This document shows, one piece after another, positions 1 to 7,737 of a stretch of 31,835 nt of DNA. The DNA is from Phycisphaerales bacterium (GTDB taxonomy: Bacteria; Planctomycetota; Phycisphaerae; UBA1845; Fen-1342). The translations under genes were made by a program, and so were the position numbers. Under the pieces are notes generated by a model. The model did not search any database. It saw only the letters and a program-made list of their open reading frames with translations, and was not told the origin of the DNA. Within the stretch, counting starts at the first letter, position 1; every line of letters starts with the position of its first letter. The DNA lies in the NCBI GenBank assembly GCA_016710275.1, contig JADJXS010000004.1, forward strand, positions 1 to 31,835, written 5' to 3'.

Positions 1-1
1 A

Positions 2-349
2 GTCGTAGGGCTACGTAGGGACGACACGCTGGTCGCGGTTCAGGGCAGCTACGCTCTCACCGGGCAGGCGGCAACGCTACGCGCCGCGCGAAGCCTGGCG
101 GCCCCGCAGGGCAGCTATTCGCTCATCGGCCAGGACGTAACACTGGTCTACTCGGCGGCGGGCCGAATCCTCGCCGCGGGCGCGGGGATCTATAGCCTCA
201 CGGGATTCGACGTCGCGTTCACGGTAATCACTCCGGTCCTTGCGCCAGCGGGCAAAGGGCCGACGCTGCATGTCCCGCAAGGTCGCCGTCCGGCGGCAGA
301 AGCGACGCGGCGTCCGAGCGCCACACAGAGCGGGCGACGAAGGAACTAG
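2..349 (+). CDS. Repeat-containing phage protein, 3' part only
   Basis: The frame is open from the window edge to a TAG just before the head-tail connector gene; the start is outside the window. The visible ~115 residues hold three degenerate copies of a G-x-Y-[AS]-L-x-G-[QF] unit (GSYALTGQ, GSYSLIGQ, GIYSLTGF) spaced 22 and 25 residues apart, followed by a basic, low-complexity tail rich in Arg, Pro and Ala. Such YxLTGQ repeats occur in phage proteins of unknown role. Its place between the expected capsid genes and the head-tail joining genes suggests a structural or decoration protein, but that is inference. No catalytic motif is seen. Confidence 0.6.
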   Translation, partial: VVGLRRDDTLVAVQGSYALTGQAATLRAARSLAAPQGSYSLIGQDVTLVYSAAGRILAAGAGIYSLTGFDVAFTVITPVLAPAGKGPTLHVPQGRRPAAEATRRPSATQSGRRRN

Positions 350-357
350 GGGGATTC

Positions 358-936
358 ATGGGACTGCAGCTCATCACATCGCCAACGGCCGAGCCTGTCA
401 CGCTGGCCGAAGCCAAGCTCTGGCTGAAGGTCGAGGCTGGTGACACTGCCGACGATTCGCTTATCACGCGGCTCATCTCGGCGGTGCGCGAATGGGGAGA
501 GCAGAAGTCGGGGCGCGCATTCCTGGGGCAGACGTGGAGGCTCACGCTCGATGCCTTTCCGGATGCGATCGAGCTCACGCGAGTGCCGATCCTTTCCGTG
601 AACTCGGTCAAGTACGTTGACGAAAACGGCGCTCCGCAGACGCTCTCGCCGGCGAGCTATACCGTGGACAGCGCGAGCGAGCCCGCATGGGTCGTTCAGG
701 CCTACGGGACGTCATGGCCCACCACGCGGAGGGACGTGAACGTGGTCGAGGTGGAGTGGGTCGCCGGATACCACGCCACGGACGCGGGCAAGGTCCCGGA
801 TGCAATAAAGGATTGGATGCACCTGAACCTTGCCGCCGCCTACGCGAACCGCGAGGCATTCGTCGCTGGCCAGGAGATCCGCAGCCTTCCATTCGTCGAC
901 CGGCTGCTCGACCGCTACACGGTGCCGAGGCTGTAG
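358..936 (+). CDS. Head-tail connector protein (gp6 / phiE125 gp8-like)
   Basis: A 192-residue protein starting at ATG 358, preceded by AGGGGG. The N-terminal pattern (I-T-S-P-x-x-E-P-V-T-L-A-E-A-K-x-W-L-K, then an acidic stretch and D-S-L-I-x-x-L-I-x-x-V-R-E-W) and the later central R-x-P-I-L-S-V and V-E-W-V-A-G-Y blocks are typical of the phage connector family related to HK97 gp6 and phiE125 gp8. These proteins form a ring below the portal and join head to tail. It is followed with no gap by the adaptor gene. The family match is by eye, but the motif order and the neighbourhood agree. Confidence 0.85.
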   Translation: MGLQLITSPTAEPVTLAEAKLWLKVEAGDTADDSLITRLISAVREWGEQKSGRAFLGQTWRLTLDAFPDAIELTRVPILSVNSVKYVDENGAPQTLSPASYTVDSASEPAWVVQAYGTSWPTTRRDVNVVEVEWVAGYHATDAGKVPDAIKDWMHLNLAAAYANREAFVAGQEIRSLPFVDRLLDRYTVPRL

Positions 937-1266
937 GTGATCGGCAAGCTCAACAAGCGGGTCACGCTGCAGTCGCAGGTGACCACCCAGGACGACCACG
1001 GAACCGAGAGCACCACTTGGTCCGATGTGTTGACCTGTTGGGCATGGGTGCGGCCGGTATCCGGGCGGGAGCTCCTCGCTGCGCAGCAACCGCAGGTGGT
1101 GCATGACACGCGCATTCGCATTCGCTTTCCGGCAGGGATCGCCGTGGGTGCGAAGATGCGGGTCAATTTCGGCGGCAGGCTTTACGACATCGTCGGCGTG
1201 GTGGACCTCGAGGAGAGGCACATCTGGCTCGAGCTGCTCTGCCTTCAGGGCGCGAGCAAGGGTTGA
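937..1266 (+). CDS. Head-tail adaptor (SPP1 gp16 / HK97 gp7-like head closure)
   Basis: A 109-residue protein starting with GTG directly after the stop of the connector gene. It opens with G-K-L-N-K-R-V-T-L-Q and continues with D-x-x-G-x-x-x-T-T-W, A-W-V-R-P-V-S-G-R-E and a C-terminal V-x-x-R-L-Y-D-I-V-G-V-x-D-x-E-x-R, the usual layout of the phage head-tail adaptor (joining/stopper) family. It should close the head and dock the tail. The zero-gap junction suggests translational coupling with the upstream gene. Confidence 0.85.
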   Translation: MIGKLNKRVTLQSQVTTQDDHGTESTTWSDVLTCWAWVRPVSGRELLAAQQPQVVHDTRIRIRFPAGIAVGAKMRVNFGGRLYDIVGVVDLEERHIWLELLCLQGASKG

Positions 1267-1269
1267 GCG

Positions 1270-1722
1270 GTGGCCCAATCCCGCATCGAGGGGCTCTCGG
1301 ATCTGGCGAAAGCGCTTCGCGAGATGCCCGAGGACCTGTCCAAAAATGCCCTGCGCGCGGGAATGAGAGCGGGTGCCGCGACCATCCGTGATGAGGCGAG
1401 GCTGAAAGTGCCCATATTGACGGGGAGGTTGCGTGAGGCGGTCTATCTGAAGCAGGTCCGCGAGCTGTCGTCCCGGCTCACGCAAGTGTTCTTCGTGGGT
1501 GTGCGCACCGGACCGAAGCGCAAGAAGAACAAGCAGACGGGCGCCATCGAGAAGGACTATTCGCGCGATGCCTGGTACTGGCGATTCATCGAATTCGGGA
1601 CCCGGTTCATGAGTGCAAGGCCTTTTCTTCGCCCTGCATTCGAGAGGAAGAAGGAGGCCGCGGTCGCGGCGATCGCCGCGCGCCTCAAGGTCCGCATCGA
1701 CAAATGGGGGAGCCGCAAGTGA
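1270..1722 (+). CDS. HK97 gp10-like tail completion / minor structural protein
   Basis: A 150-residue protein starting with GTG, three bases after the previous stop. It has the gp10-like signature: an N-terminal I-E-G-L-S-D-L-A-K-A-L helix, A-A-x-x-I-R-D-E-A-R-x-x-V-P-I-L-T-G-R-L-R-E-A, and W-Y-W-R-F-I-E-F-G-T-R-F-M-S-A-R-P-F-L-R-P-A-F-E. The T-G-x-L-R and F-G-T-x-x-x-x-A-x-P-F-L-R-P blocks mark the family. HK97 gp10-type proteins act at the head-tail interface or tail terminus. It is basic, and its stop overlaps the next start. Confidence 0.87.
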   Translation: MAQSRIEGLSDLAKALREMPEDLSKNALRAGMRAGAATIRDEARLKVPILTGRLREAVYLKQVRELSSRLTQVFFVGVRTGPKRKKNKQTGAIEKDYSRDAWYWRFIEFGTRFMSARPFLRPAFERKKEAAVAAIAARLKVRIDKWGSRK

Positions 1723-2108
1723 TCAAGGCCGACATCGTTGCCCTGCTGCGCACGATCGCCGGCATGGGCGCGAAAGTGCATTGGGATCTCGCGCCCCAGG
1801 ATGAGCCGGCGCCATACATCGTCTGCACGCGGATCTTCGGAGATCCGGTCAACAACCTGGACGGCGCCGACGGCATGAAGCTCACGCGTATCCAGGCCGA
1901 CTGCTGGGATGAGACGCCGAAGGCCGCGGAAGACCTGCTCGAACTCGTGAACGCGAAATTCGATACCTGGGCTACGGGTGGCGCAACTGCCACGCCGGCG
2001 GCCGCCAACGTCCACGGCTGCGTGCGTCTCGGCGAGAATCCGGACGATTACGACCCGGTCACGAAGCATCACAAGGCCAGCGCAGATTTTTCGGTTCACC
2101 ACGAATAG
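1719..2108 (+). CDS. DUF3168-type tail completion/terminator protein
   Basis: I prefer GTG 1719 (129 residues): GGGGGAG lies seven bases upstream and the start overlaps the previous stop as GTGA. An in-frame ATG at 1704 would add five residues. The order of motifs (D-I-V-A-L-L near the N terminus, P-Y-I-V-C-T-R-I-F-G, a central R-I-Q-A-D-C-W-D, then A-E-D-L-L-E-L-V) fits the SPP1 gp17 / DUF3168 tail-terminator family. It would cap the tail tube at the head-proximal end. It is the last gene before a hairpin and the tail-tube genes. Confidence 0.78.
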   Translation: MIKADIVALLRTIAGMGAKVHWDLAPQDEPAPYIVCTRIFGDPVNNLDGADGMKLTRIQADCWDETPKAAEDLLELVNAKFDTWATGGATATPAAANVHGCVRLGENPDDYDPVTKHHKASADFSVHHE

Positions 2109-2131
2109 AAGCGTCTCACCCACCCCCCGAA

Positions 2132-2156
2132 GAAGCCCCGCCTCGTGCGGGGCTTC
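2132..2156 (+). terminator. Strong hairpin before the tail-tube genes
   Basis: A perfect 10-bp stem, GAAGCCCCGC / GCGGGGCTTC, with a five-base loop (CTCGT) lies between the tail completion gene and the first tail-tube gene. The T-tract after it is weak (GCATTTC), so it could be an intrinsic terminator or attenuator, or an RNA-processing or stability element. A similar hairpin with almost the same sequence lies at 31402-31424. Confidence 0.6.
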
Positions 2157-2181
2157 GCATTTCTGACGAAAGGAAACCGCC

Positions 2182-2826
2182 ATGTCCGCCGCCAACAGCT
2201 ATTCCGCCCAGGGCGCCACTCTCAAGGTTGGCGCCGCGGGCACCTCCAAGGCCCTCTCCGCGATCACGCAGGCGAGCCCCCCGGTAGTTACGACCAGCAC
2301 GTCCCATGGCTACAGCGACGGAGACGTCGTGCAGTTCGACAACGCCGTGGGAGGCATGACGCAGATCCGCAACCAGGTCGCGGTCGTGGTGGTGCTCACG
2401 GCGACCACCTTCGAGGCCCGCGGCATCGCCGCTGCCGGTTACAGCGCCTTCACGACCGGCGGCAACGTCGCGCCGACGCAATGCCAGCTCGGCAACTGGG
2501 AGACCTGGTCCGGGTTCGACGGCCAGGCCTCCGACATCGACGTGACGGACCTCGATTCGCTCGCGATGGAGTACCGTGCCGGCCTCGCCGACAACGGCCA
2601 GCTCACGCTCGGCGTGCAGGTCAATGACACCGATCTCGGCCAGCAGGCGCTTCGAGGCTCCCTCGCGGCGGCGGGGCCCACGAGCGCCTTCGTCATCACC
2701 TTCAAGAACGGCAAGACCCGCAGCTTCCGCGCCTACTGCAAGCAGTTCAGCGAGCAGGGCGGCGTCAACCAGGTCGTCAAGGGCAGCGTCACCTGCCGCA
2801 TCTCCGGCTCGGTCACCCGCGGCTGA
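2182..2826 (+). CDS. Major tail tube protein, copy 1
   Basis: A 214-residue protein with a good AAAGGAAA ribosome site. Residues ~30-95 form a small beta-rich module (S-H-G-Y-S-D-G-D-V-V, later A-T-T-F-E-A-R-G) resembling the FCCH-like domain often found in phage tail tube proteins. The C-terminal half (from L-G-N-W-E-T-W-S-G) carries I-D-V-T-D-L-D-S-L-A-M-E-Y and F-K-N-G-K-T-R-S-F, as in lambda gpV-like tube proteins. It lies between tail completion and tail chaperone genes, as expected. A close paralogue follows 33 bases later. Confidence 0.82.
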   Translation: MSAANSYSAQGATLKVGAAGTSKALSAITQASPPVVTTSTSHGYSDGDVVQFDNAVGGMTQIRNQVAVVVVLTATTFEARGIAAAGYSAFTTGGNVAPTQCQLGNWETWSGFDGQASDIDVTDLDSLAMEYRAGLADNGQLTLGVQVNDTDLGQQALRGSLAAAGPTSAFVITFKNGKTRSFRAYCKQFSEQGGVNQVVKGSVTCRISGSVTRG

Positions 2827-2859
2827 GATCCCATTTCCACCTCCAAAGGAGACTGAACC

Positions 2860-3498
2860 ATGTCCGCCGCCAACAGCTATTCCGCGCAGGGCGCCATCCT
2901 CACGATCGGCACGGCCGCCGGCGCCAAGACCATCACCGCCATCTCGAAGGCGAACCCCGCCGTCATCACCTCCGCGGCCCATGGATTGGCCGACGGCACG
3001 GTCGTGAAGATTTCCGCTGTCGCCGGCATGACGGAGATCAACGGAAAGGTCGGTGTCGTGATCTCGCTCACCGCCAACACGTTCGAGCTGCGCGGCGTTG
3101 ACTCGACCAACTACACGACCTACACCTCCGGCGGTTCGGCCACGCCGTCGGCGGCCCGTCTGGGCAACTGGGAAACCTGGTCCGGGTTCGACGGCCAGGC
3201 CTCTGACATCGATGTCACGGATCTCGACTCGCTCGCCATGGAGTACCGGGCAGGCCTGCAGGACAACGGCCAACTCACGCTCGGCGTACAGGTGAGCGAT
3301 ACCGACGACGGCCAGCAGGCCCTGCGCGGTTCGCTCGCCGCCGCGGGCCCGGCGAGCCCGTTCGTGATCACCTTCAAGAACGGCAAGACCCGCAGCTTCC
3401 AGGCGTACTGCAAGCAGTTCAGCGAGCAGGGCGGCGTCAACCAGGTCGTGAAGGGCAGCGTCACCTGCCGCATCACGGGCGCCGTCACGCGCGGTTGA
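2860..3498 (+). CDS. Major tail tube protein, copy 2 (tandem paralogue)
   Basis: A 212-residue protein with its own AAAGGAGA ribosome site. It shares its first 11 residues (MSAANSYSAQG) with copy 1 and differs at only 8 of the last 112 residues, while the FCCH-like module (residues ~30-95) has diverged strongly. This is a tandem duplication with uneven divergence or recombination. Both copies look intact, so the phage may build a mixed tube, or one copy may be a minor or alternative tube subunit. I cannot tell which is the main tube protein. Confidence 0.82.
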   Translation: MSAANSYSAQGAILTIGTAAGAKTITAISKANPAVITSAAHGLADGTVVKISAVAGMTEINGKVGVVISLTANTFELRGVDSTNYTTYTSGGSATPSAARLGNWETWSGFDGQASDIDVTDLDSLAMEYRAGLQDNGQLTLGVQVSDTDDGQQALRGSLAAAGPASPFVITFKNGKTRSFQAYCKQFSEQGGVNQVVKGSVTCRITGAVTRG

Positions 3499-3507
3499 TA
3501 CACGGGT

Positions 3508-3536
3508 GCCCGGGCGGCACCGGCCGCCGCCCGGGC
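3508..3536 (+). terminator. Strong hairpin after the tail-tube genes
   Basis: A perfect 11-bp GC stem, GCCCGGGCGGC / GCCGCCCGGGC, with a seven-base loop starts ten bases after the stop of tail-tube copy 2. It is followed only by CTCCTTTC, so termination would be partial. With the hairpin at 2132-2156 it brackets the duplicated tube genes and may let them be expressed at a different level from their neighbours. Confidence 0.6.
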
Positions 3537-3571
3537 GCTCCTTTCGCAAGGCCGAAGAGGACAACGACATC

Positions 3572-3970
3572 ATGAAGCTCAGCAGAGCGGCCATCCTCGC
3601 CGCGCAGGACCTGAAGACCGAAGAGATCCCGGTGCCCGAATGGGGAGAGGGCGCCACCATCACGATCCGCGAGCTCACCGCGGGGCAGCGCGATGAATGC
3701 GGCAATGCGTTCGCCGAATTCAAGGACGCCGGACAGGTCGCACAGGCGAAGGCCTTCCGCGACCGCCTGCTCGCCTACACGCTCGTCGACGACAATGGCG
3801 ACCCGATGTTCGCGCTCGGCGAGCTCGGCTTGCTCATGGCGAAGAACGGCAGCGTGATCGACCGCATCGCCGAGGCATCCCTCAAGCTCAACAAGCTCGA
3901 GCCCAAGGCGATACAGAACGCGGCAAAGCCCTCCGGAACCGCCCCGAGCGCCGGTTCCTCTTCCGGCTGA
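3572..3970 (+). CDS. Tail assembly chaperone, G-type product
   Basis: I place the start at ATG 3572 (132 residues, MKLSRAAIL), behind GAAGAGG, rather than at in-frame ATG 3506, which lies within the upstream hairpin region. It has the usual small, charged fold of G-type chaperones: I-P-V-P-E-W-G-E-G-A-T-I-T-I-R-E-L-T-A-G-Q-R-D-E, then a helical half, and an Ala/Ser/Gly/Pro-rich C-terminus that overlaps the T frame. Together with the T extension it should bind the tape measure protein during tail assembly. Confidence 0.83.
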   Translation: MKLSRAAILAAQDLKTEEIPVPEWGEGATITIRELTAGQRDECGNAFAEFKDAGQVAQAKAFRDRLLAYTLVDDNGDPMFALGELGLLMAKNGSVIDRIAEASLKLNKLEPKAIQNAAKPSGTAPSAGSSSG

Positions 3971-4260
3971 GCCTGGCGCTCGGCATCCCGAACCCGGACA
4001 TGTTGGCGCTCCAGCTCACGAGTGCGCAACTCGTCGAGTGGCAGGCGTTCGAGACCCTCGAGCCTATCGGTGGGATCGCGGCGGACTTCCGGGCCGGGAT
4101 GCTCATCAACGCGGCGCTCGCGCCACATCGCGAAAGGGGTGCGCAAGTTCCCCAACCGCTCGACTTCTTTCCTTGGCATCACGCTCCCGCGAACGAGCCC
4201 CTCGAGCTCGACCCGGACGCGCAAGTTGCCGCCTTCGACCGCATCTTCCCCAACAGGTAA
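3925..4260 (+). CDS. Tail assembly chaperone T extension (-1 frame)
   Basis: The frame -1 to the G gene is open through the end of G to TAA 4260, just before the tape measure gene. The translated part (L-A-L-G-I-P-N-P-D-M-L, L-T-S-A-Q-L-V-E-W-Q-A-F, then P-I-G-G-I-A-A-D-F-R) matches the T domain of G/GT chaperones. No ribosome site precedes the first ATG (4000), so a -1 ribosomal frameshift making a GT fusion is the likely route. The start given here is nominal. No textbook slippery heptamer is present; the nearest candidate is G-GCA-AAG at 3922-3928, where only the A-site codon re-pairs well. Confidence 0.72.
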   Translation, partial: KALRNRPERRFLFRLSLALGIPNPDMLALQLTSAQLVEWQAFETLEPIGGIAADFRAGMLINAALAPHRERGAQVPQPLDFFPWHHAPANEPLELDPDAQVAAFDRIFPNR

Positions 4261-4266
4261 AGCGCC

Positions 4267-7200
4267 ATGAGCTTTCTCAGTCGCCTGGTCGTCTACCTCG
4301 AGGGCAACATCGCGAATTTCGAATCCGCGATGGGCAAGGCGGAATATCTCGCCGACAAGTCCTCGAGGAAGATTGAGGCGTCCATCAAGGCTGCCGATGC
4401 GGCTCTCATCGGCTTTGCCGCCGGCGCGGGACAGCAGCTCATCGCGAACCTGGGCCGCTCGTTCGATGCGATGTACGACAGCACCATCAAGGCCGCGGCC
4501 GCGCTCGACGACATGGCCGAGAAAACCGGCGGCACGGTGGAGCGCCTTTCGAGCTTCGTGCAGGTTGCGAAGATCGGCGGCACGAGCGTGGAGCTGCTAG
4601 AGACTTCGCTCACCAAGCTCGCCAAGGGCATGGCCGGCGCGGACGATGAAACCAAGGGCGCCGGCCGCGCGCTCGAAGCCCTGGGTGTGAAAGCGAAGGA
4701 TTCGGCTGGCAACTTCCGGGCGACCGACGAGGTCATGAACGACGTCGCCAAGTCGCTCGCGAGGTATGCCGATGGAGCTGGCAAGGCGGCGATCGTCCAG
4801 GATCTCTTTGGCAAGAGCGGCGCGCAGCTTTTGCCCTACCTGAAGGATCTCATCGAATACGGCGGACTCGCGGCCAAGGTGACCGCCGAGCAGGCCGCGC
4901 AGGCGGAAATCTACGAAAAGACCCTCAACAAGCTCAGCCTCGCGAAGCAGCAGCTTGCGCAGCAGATCTCGCTCAGCCTCTTGCCGGTGCTGCAGGCGGT
5001 CGCGGACTTGATGCTCAAAGCGAAAGACGAGACGGGCAGCTTCCACGACAAGGTGCGCACGCTCGCGGAGGATGGGTCCATTCGGAGCTGGGCCGAAGAG
5101 TCCGCGCTTTACGTCGCCGACGTGATCGACTACTTCAAGACGCTCGCCGCGACGCTGGGTGCTGTCGGTGCCTCCGTCAGGGTGGTGGCCGAAGACATCC
5201 GGGCCGGCGCGACGCTTGCCGGCGCCGCGATGGGCATCTTCACGAGCCACGATGTGAGCGAGGCGATGGGCCGCCGGAACGCCGCGCTCGAGGCCGCCAA
5301 CAACAAGTGGGAAGAGCTGCTCAAACGAAACACCCGGTCCACGCGTGATGCGCTCGAGGAGCAGCTTCGCCTCCAGCGCACGATCGCGCGAGCCATGGCA
5401 GGGGAATTCGACGATGCGCGCGACCGGATGTCGCGTGCCGGGAAGGGATCGCTCAATTACACCACCGGCGGAGAGGAGAACGACCGAAAGGTGAAGGCCA
5501 TGGCCGACGCGCTGCGCACGCTCGCCGAGATTCGCGGCAAGGCGCTGGGCATCGACGCGGCCTACTTTGCCCAGTTCGAGAAGCTCACCCTTCTCTATCA
5601 CAGTGGCAAGCTGCCGCTCGACGAGTATCGAGAGGCCGTTCAACAAGCGCTCCTCCAGCATTCCGAGTATGGCAAGCGCCTGAAGGAAGTCCAGGACGCG
5701 CACGTCAAGGCCGCCGACGATTACGAAAAGGTGAAGGCCGGCGCGCTGGGGATGGTCGCCGGCATGGAGGCCGAGCTCGAGGCCCTTTTCATGACCAACG
5801 CCGAACGCGAGATCTCGATCCGCCTGCGCGAGCTCGAGCACCGAGGCATCGTCCAGGGTTCGACGGACTACGCAGAGATGGCCTCCCGGATACGCGCCGT
5901 CGTCGAAAAACGCCAGGCGCTGCAGGAGTCGCTCTCCTTCTGGGACGAGCTCTCGAATCGCGCGGTCGGCTTCGCCGATGCGCTTACGCACGGCGTGGGG
6001 AAAGCGATCGATTACCTGCGCCAGGAGGTCAAGCGCTTCGGTGCGGAATTGATCGCGATCTTCGTGAAGCGCTGGGTCCTGCAGCTTGCCGCCTCCGCGA
6101 CGGGCTCCACGGCCTTGAGCGCGGCTGCCGGCCAGGTAGGTGCCAACAGCGTCGCGGGAGCCGCGGCGAACTGGTTCGGAAGCACGGCGATCGGCGGCGC
6201 CATGAGCGGCGCCTGGACATCGCTTTCGGCGGGCTATGCGGGCTCGACTCTTGCAGCCGGCCTCGCGGGCCCTACCACGGCGGGCGCGACAGGTCTCATG
6301 GGACTGGGCAACACGATCGGAACGGCGATTGCCGCCATTCCCGTCTGGGGCTGGATCGCCGCTGCGATCGGTGCGCTCGCCTATGCCTTCCGGGACAAGG
6401 GCGAAAACTGGAAGGGCCGCCTGGGGTTCGGCGCTGGCGCTTCGGTGTACACGACCGAAGGGGTATTCGGCCGCGAGGGGTTCCAGAACCTTCAAGGCGA
6501 TGACGCGGTCAATCGCCAGATCCAGGCTTTCATGGCCTCCCTGCGGCCCCTGGATCAGTCGATCGCGGCTCGCCTCACCCCTGGCCAGATGTCGGCCATC
6601 CAGGACCGCCTCGCGGCCTACAACGCCGCCGGCGCCACGCGAATCGGTGGCCAGCCCGCTGAGTTCGCCTTCGGGCGCGGCGACGACACGGCTGCCGCGC
6701 AGCTCACGCTCGAGTACCTGCAGCAGAAATACTCGGCGGTCTTCGACGAGATCGACACGAAGTTCGCCGACTTCATCCGCGGCTACACCGGCAAGAGCGA
6801 AGACCTGGTCGCCGCGATCGCGCAGTTCGCCGACATCATCAACGGCCTCGCCGAGCTCGATATTCGGGGGCTCGACGTCGAGGCGCTGCGCGCCTTCCAG
6901 GCCGCCGGCGAGGAGCTTTCGGCCACCTTCCAGCGCGTCGCCAACACCTGGATCTGGTTCACCGACAACTTCTACACCGAGGCCGAGAAGCTGGCGCTCG
7001 CCCAGGAGAAGGTCAACGCCACCTTCTCATCGCTCGGGAGCGCCGTCCCGGGTTCGATCACCGCATTCCGGGAATTGGTCGAATCGATCGATCTTTCCAC
7101 GGAGGAGGGCCGGACACTCTGGACGACGCTCATGGGTGTGGCACCGTCGTTCCTGCAGGTGGCCAACGCCGCGGCCAACGCGGGAGATGCGATCGACGAG

Positions 7201-7737
7201 ACCACGCGGGCGCTGCAGGAAGCGGCCCGCCAGGAGGAGATCCGCCAGCGGCAGATCGAATCCGTGGTGGCCTCCCGCCAGCAGCAGCTCGAGGACGTGC
7301 GGGGCGCGCGCGTGGGACTCAACAGCTTCCTCTCCGGGCTGCTGACGAACCAGAACCTCACGGTCCTGGATCCGATGCAGCGGCTGAGCGCGGCGCGGAC
7401 GCAATACGAGGAGACTCTGAATCTCGCTCGCGCCGGCGATCTCGCGGCGGCTGGTTCGCTCGGAGATCGTGCCCAGCTCTACTTGCAGATCGCCCGCGAG
7501 ATCTTCGCCTCGAGCGGCGCCTACGTCGATATCTTCAACCGCGTGACGGGCGATGTCTCGAGCATCGACGATCGCCTGAAGATCGACCAGCAGCAGCTCG
7601 AAGCCACGCTGGGGATCGCCTCGGACATCCGGGATGTCAAGAACCTCCTCCTCGACATCCGCGATGGCACATTTGCAGGGCCCGAAAAGATTGCCAAGTC
7701 GATCGAGAACGCCGGCGCGGCGACCGAGCGGCGATAA
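4267..7737 (+). CDS. Tape measure protein
   Basis: This is the longest gene of the window (1156 residues), six bases after the chaperone T frame. The N-terminus (F-L-S-R-L-V-V-Y-L-E-G-N-I-A-N-F-E-S-A-M) and the block A-E-K-T-G-G-T-V-E-R-L-S-S-F-V-Q are typical of phage tape measure proteins. Residues ~250-560 are long charged helices with coiled-coil character. A glycine/alanine-rich hydrophobic part, including I-A-A-I-P-V-W-G-W-I-A-A-A-I-G-A-L near residues 680-705, fits the membrane-inserting segment. Its length would set a tail of siphovirus size. It is followed directly by the tail tip gene. Confidence 0.92.
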   Translation: MSFLSRLVVYLEGNIANFESAMGKAEYLADKSSRKIEASIKAADAALIGFAAGAGQQLIANLGRSFDAMYDSTIKAAAALDDMAEKTGGTVERLSSFVQVAKIGGTSVELLETSLTKLAKGMAGADDETKGAGRALEALGVKAKDSAGNFRATDEVMNDVAKSLARYADGAGKAAIVQDLFGKSGAQLLPYLKDLIEYGGLAAKVTAEQAAQAEIYEKTLNKLSLAKQQLAQQISLSLLPVLQAVADLMLKAKDETGSFHDKVRTLAEDGSIRSWAEESALYVADVIDYFKTLAATLGAVGASVRVVAEDIRAGATLAGAAMGIFTSHDVSEAMGRRNAALEAANNKWEELLKRNTRSTRDALEEQLRLQRTIARAMAGEFDDARDRMSRAGKGSLNYTTGGEENDRKVKAMADALRTLAEIRGKALGIDAAYFAQFEKLTLLYHSGKLPLDEYREAVQQALLQHSEYGKRLKEVQDAHVKAADDYEKVKAGALGMVAGMEAELEALFMTNAEREISIRLRELEHRGIVQGSTDYAEMASRIRAVVEKRQALQESLSFWDELSNRAVGFADALTHGVGKAIDYLRQEVKRFGAELIAIFVKRWVLQLAASATGSTALSAAAGQVGANSVAGAAANWFGSTAIGGAMSGAWTSLSAGYAGSTLAAGLAGPTTAGATGLMGLGNTIGTAIAAIPVWGWIAAAIGALAYAFRDKGENWKGRLGFGAGASVYTTEGVFGREGFQNLQGDDAVNRQIQAFMASLRPLDQSIAARLTPGQMSAIQDRLAAYNAAGATRIGGQPAEFAFGRGDDTAAAQLTLEYLQQKYSAVFDEIDTKFADFIRGYTGKSEDLVAAIAQFADIINGLAELDIRGLDVEALRAFQAAGEELSATFQRVANTWIWFTDNFYTEAEKLALAQEKVNATFSSLGSAVPGSITAFRELVESIDLSTEEGRTLWTTLMGVAPSFLQVANAAANAGDAIDETTRALQEAARQEEIRQRQIESVVASRQQQLEDVRGARVGLNSFLSGLLTNQNLTVLDPMQRLSAARTQYEETLNLARAGDLAAAGSLGDRAQLYLQIAREIFASSGAYVDIFNRVTGDVSSIDDRLKIDQQQLEATLGIASDIRDVKNLLLDIRDGTFAGPEKIAKSIENAGAATERR

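Noticed and set aside
712..1485. Minus-strand open frame of 257 codons opposite the head-tail genes
   Set aside because: Shadow frame; the plus-strand genes match known families and are tightly packed.
2116..3723. Minus-strand open frame of 535 codons across the tail tube genes
   Set aside because: Its repeated text is just the mirror of the duplicated tube genes, and it has no sensible domain or ribosome site.
4597..6495. Long minus-strand open frame of 632 codons opposite the tape measure gene
   Set aside because: It is the complement of a GC-rich gene; its composition is Arg/Gly/Ala-rich with no domain, and the plus-strand protein is clearly real.
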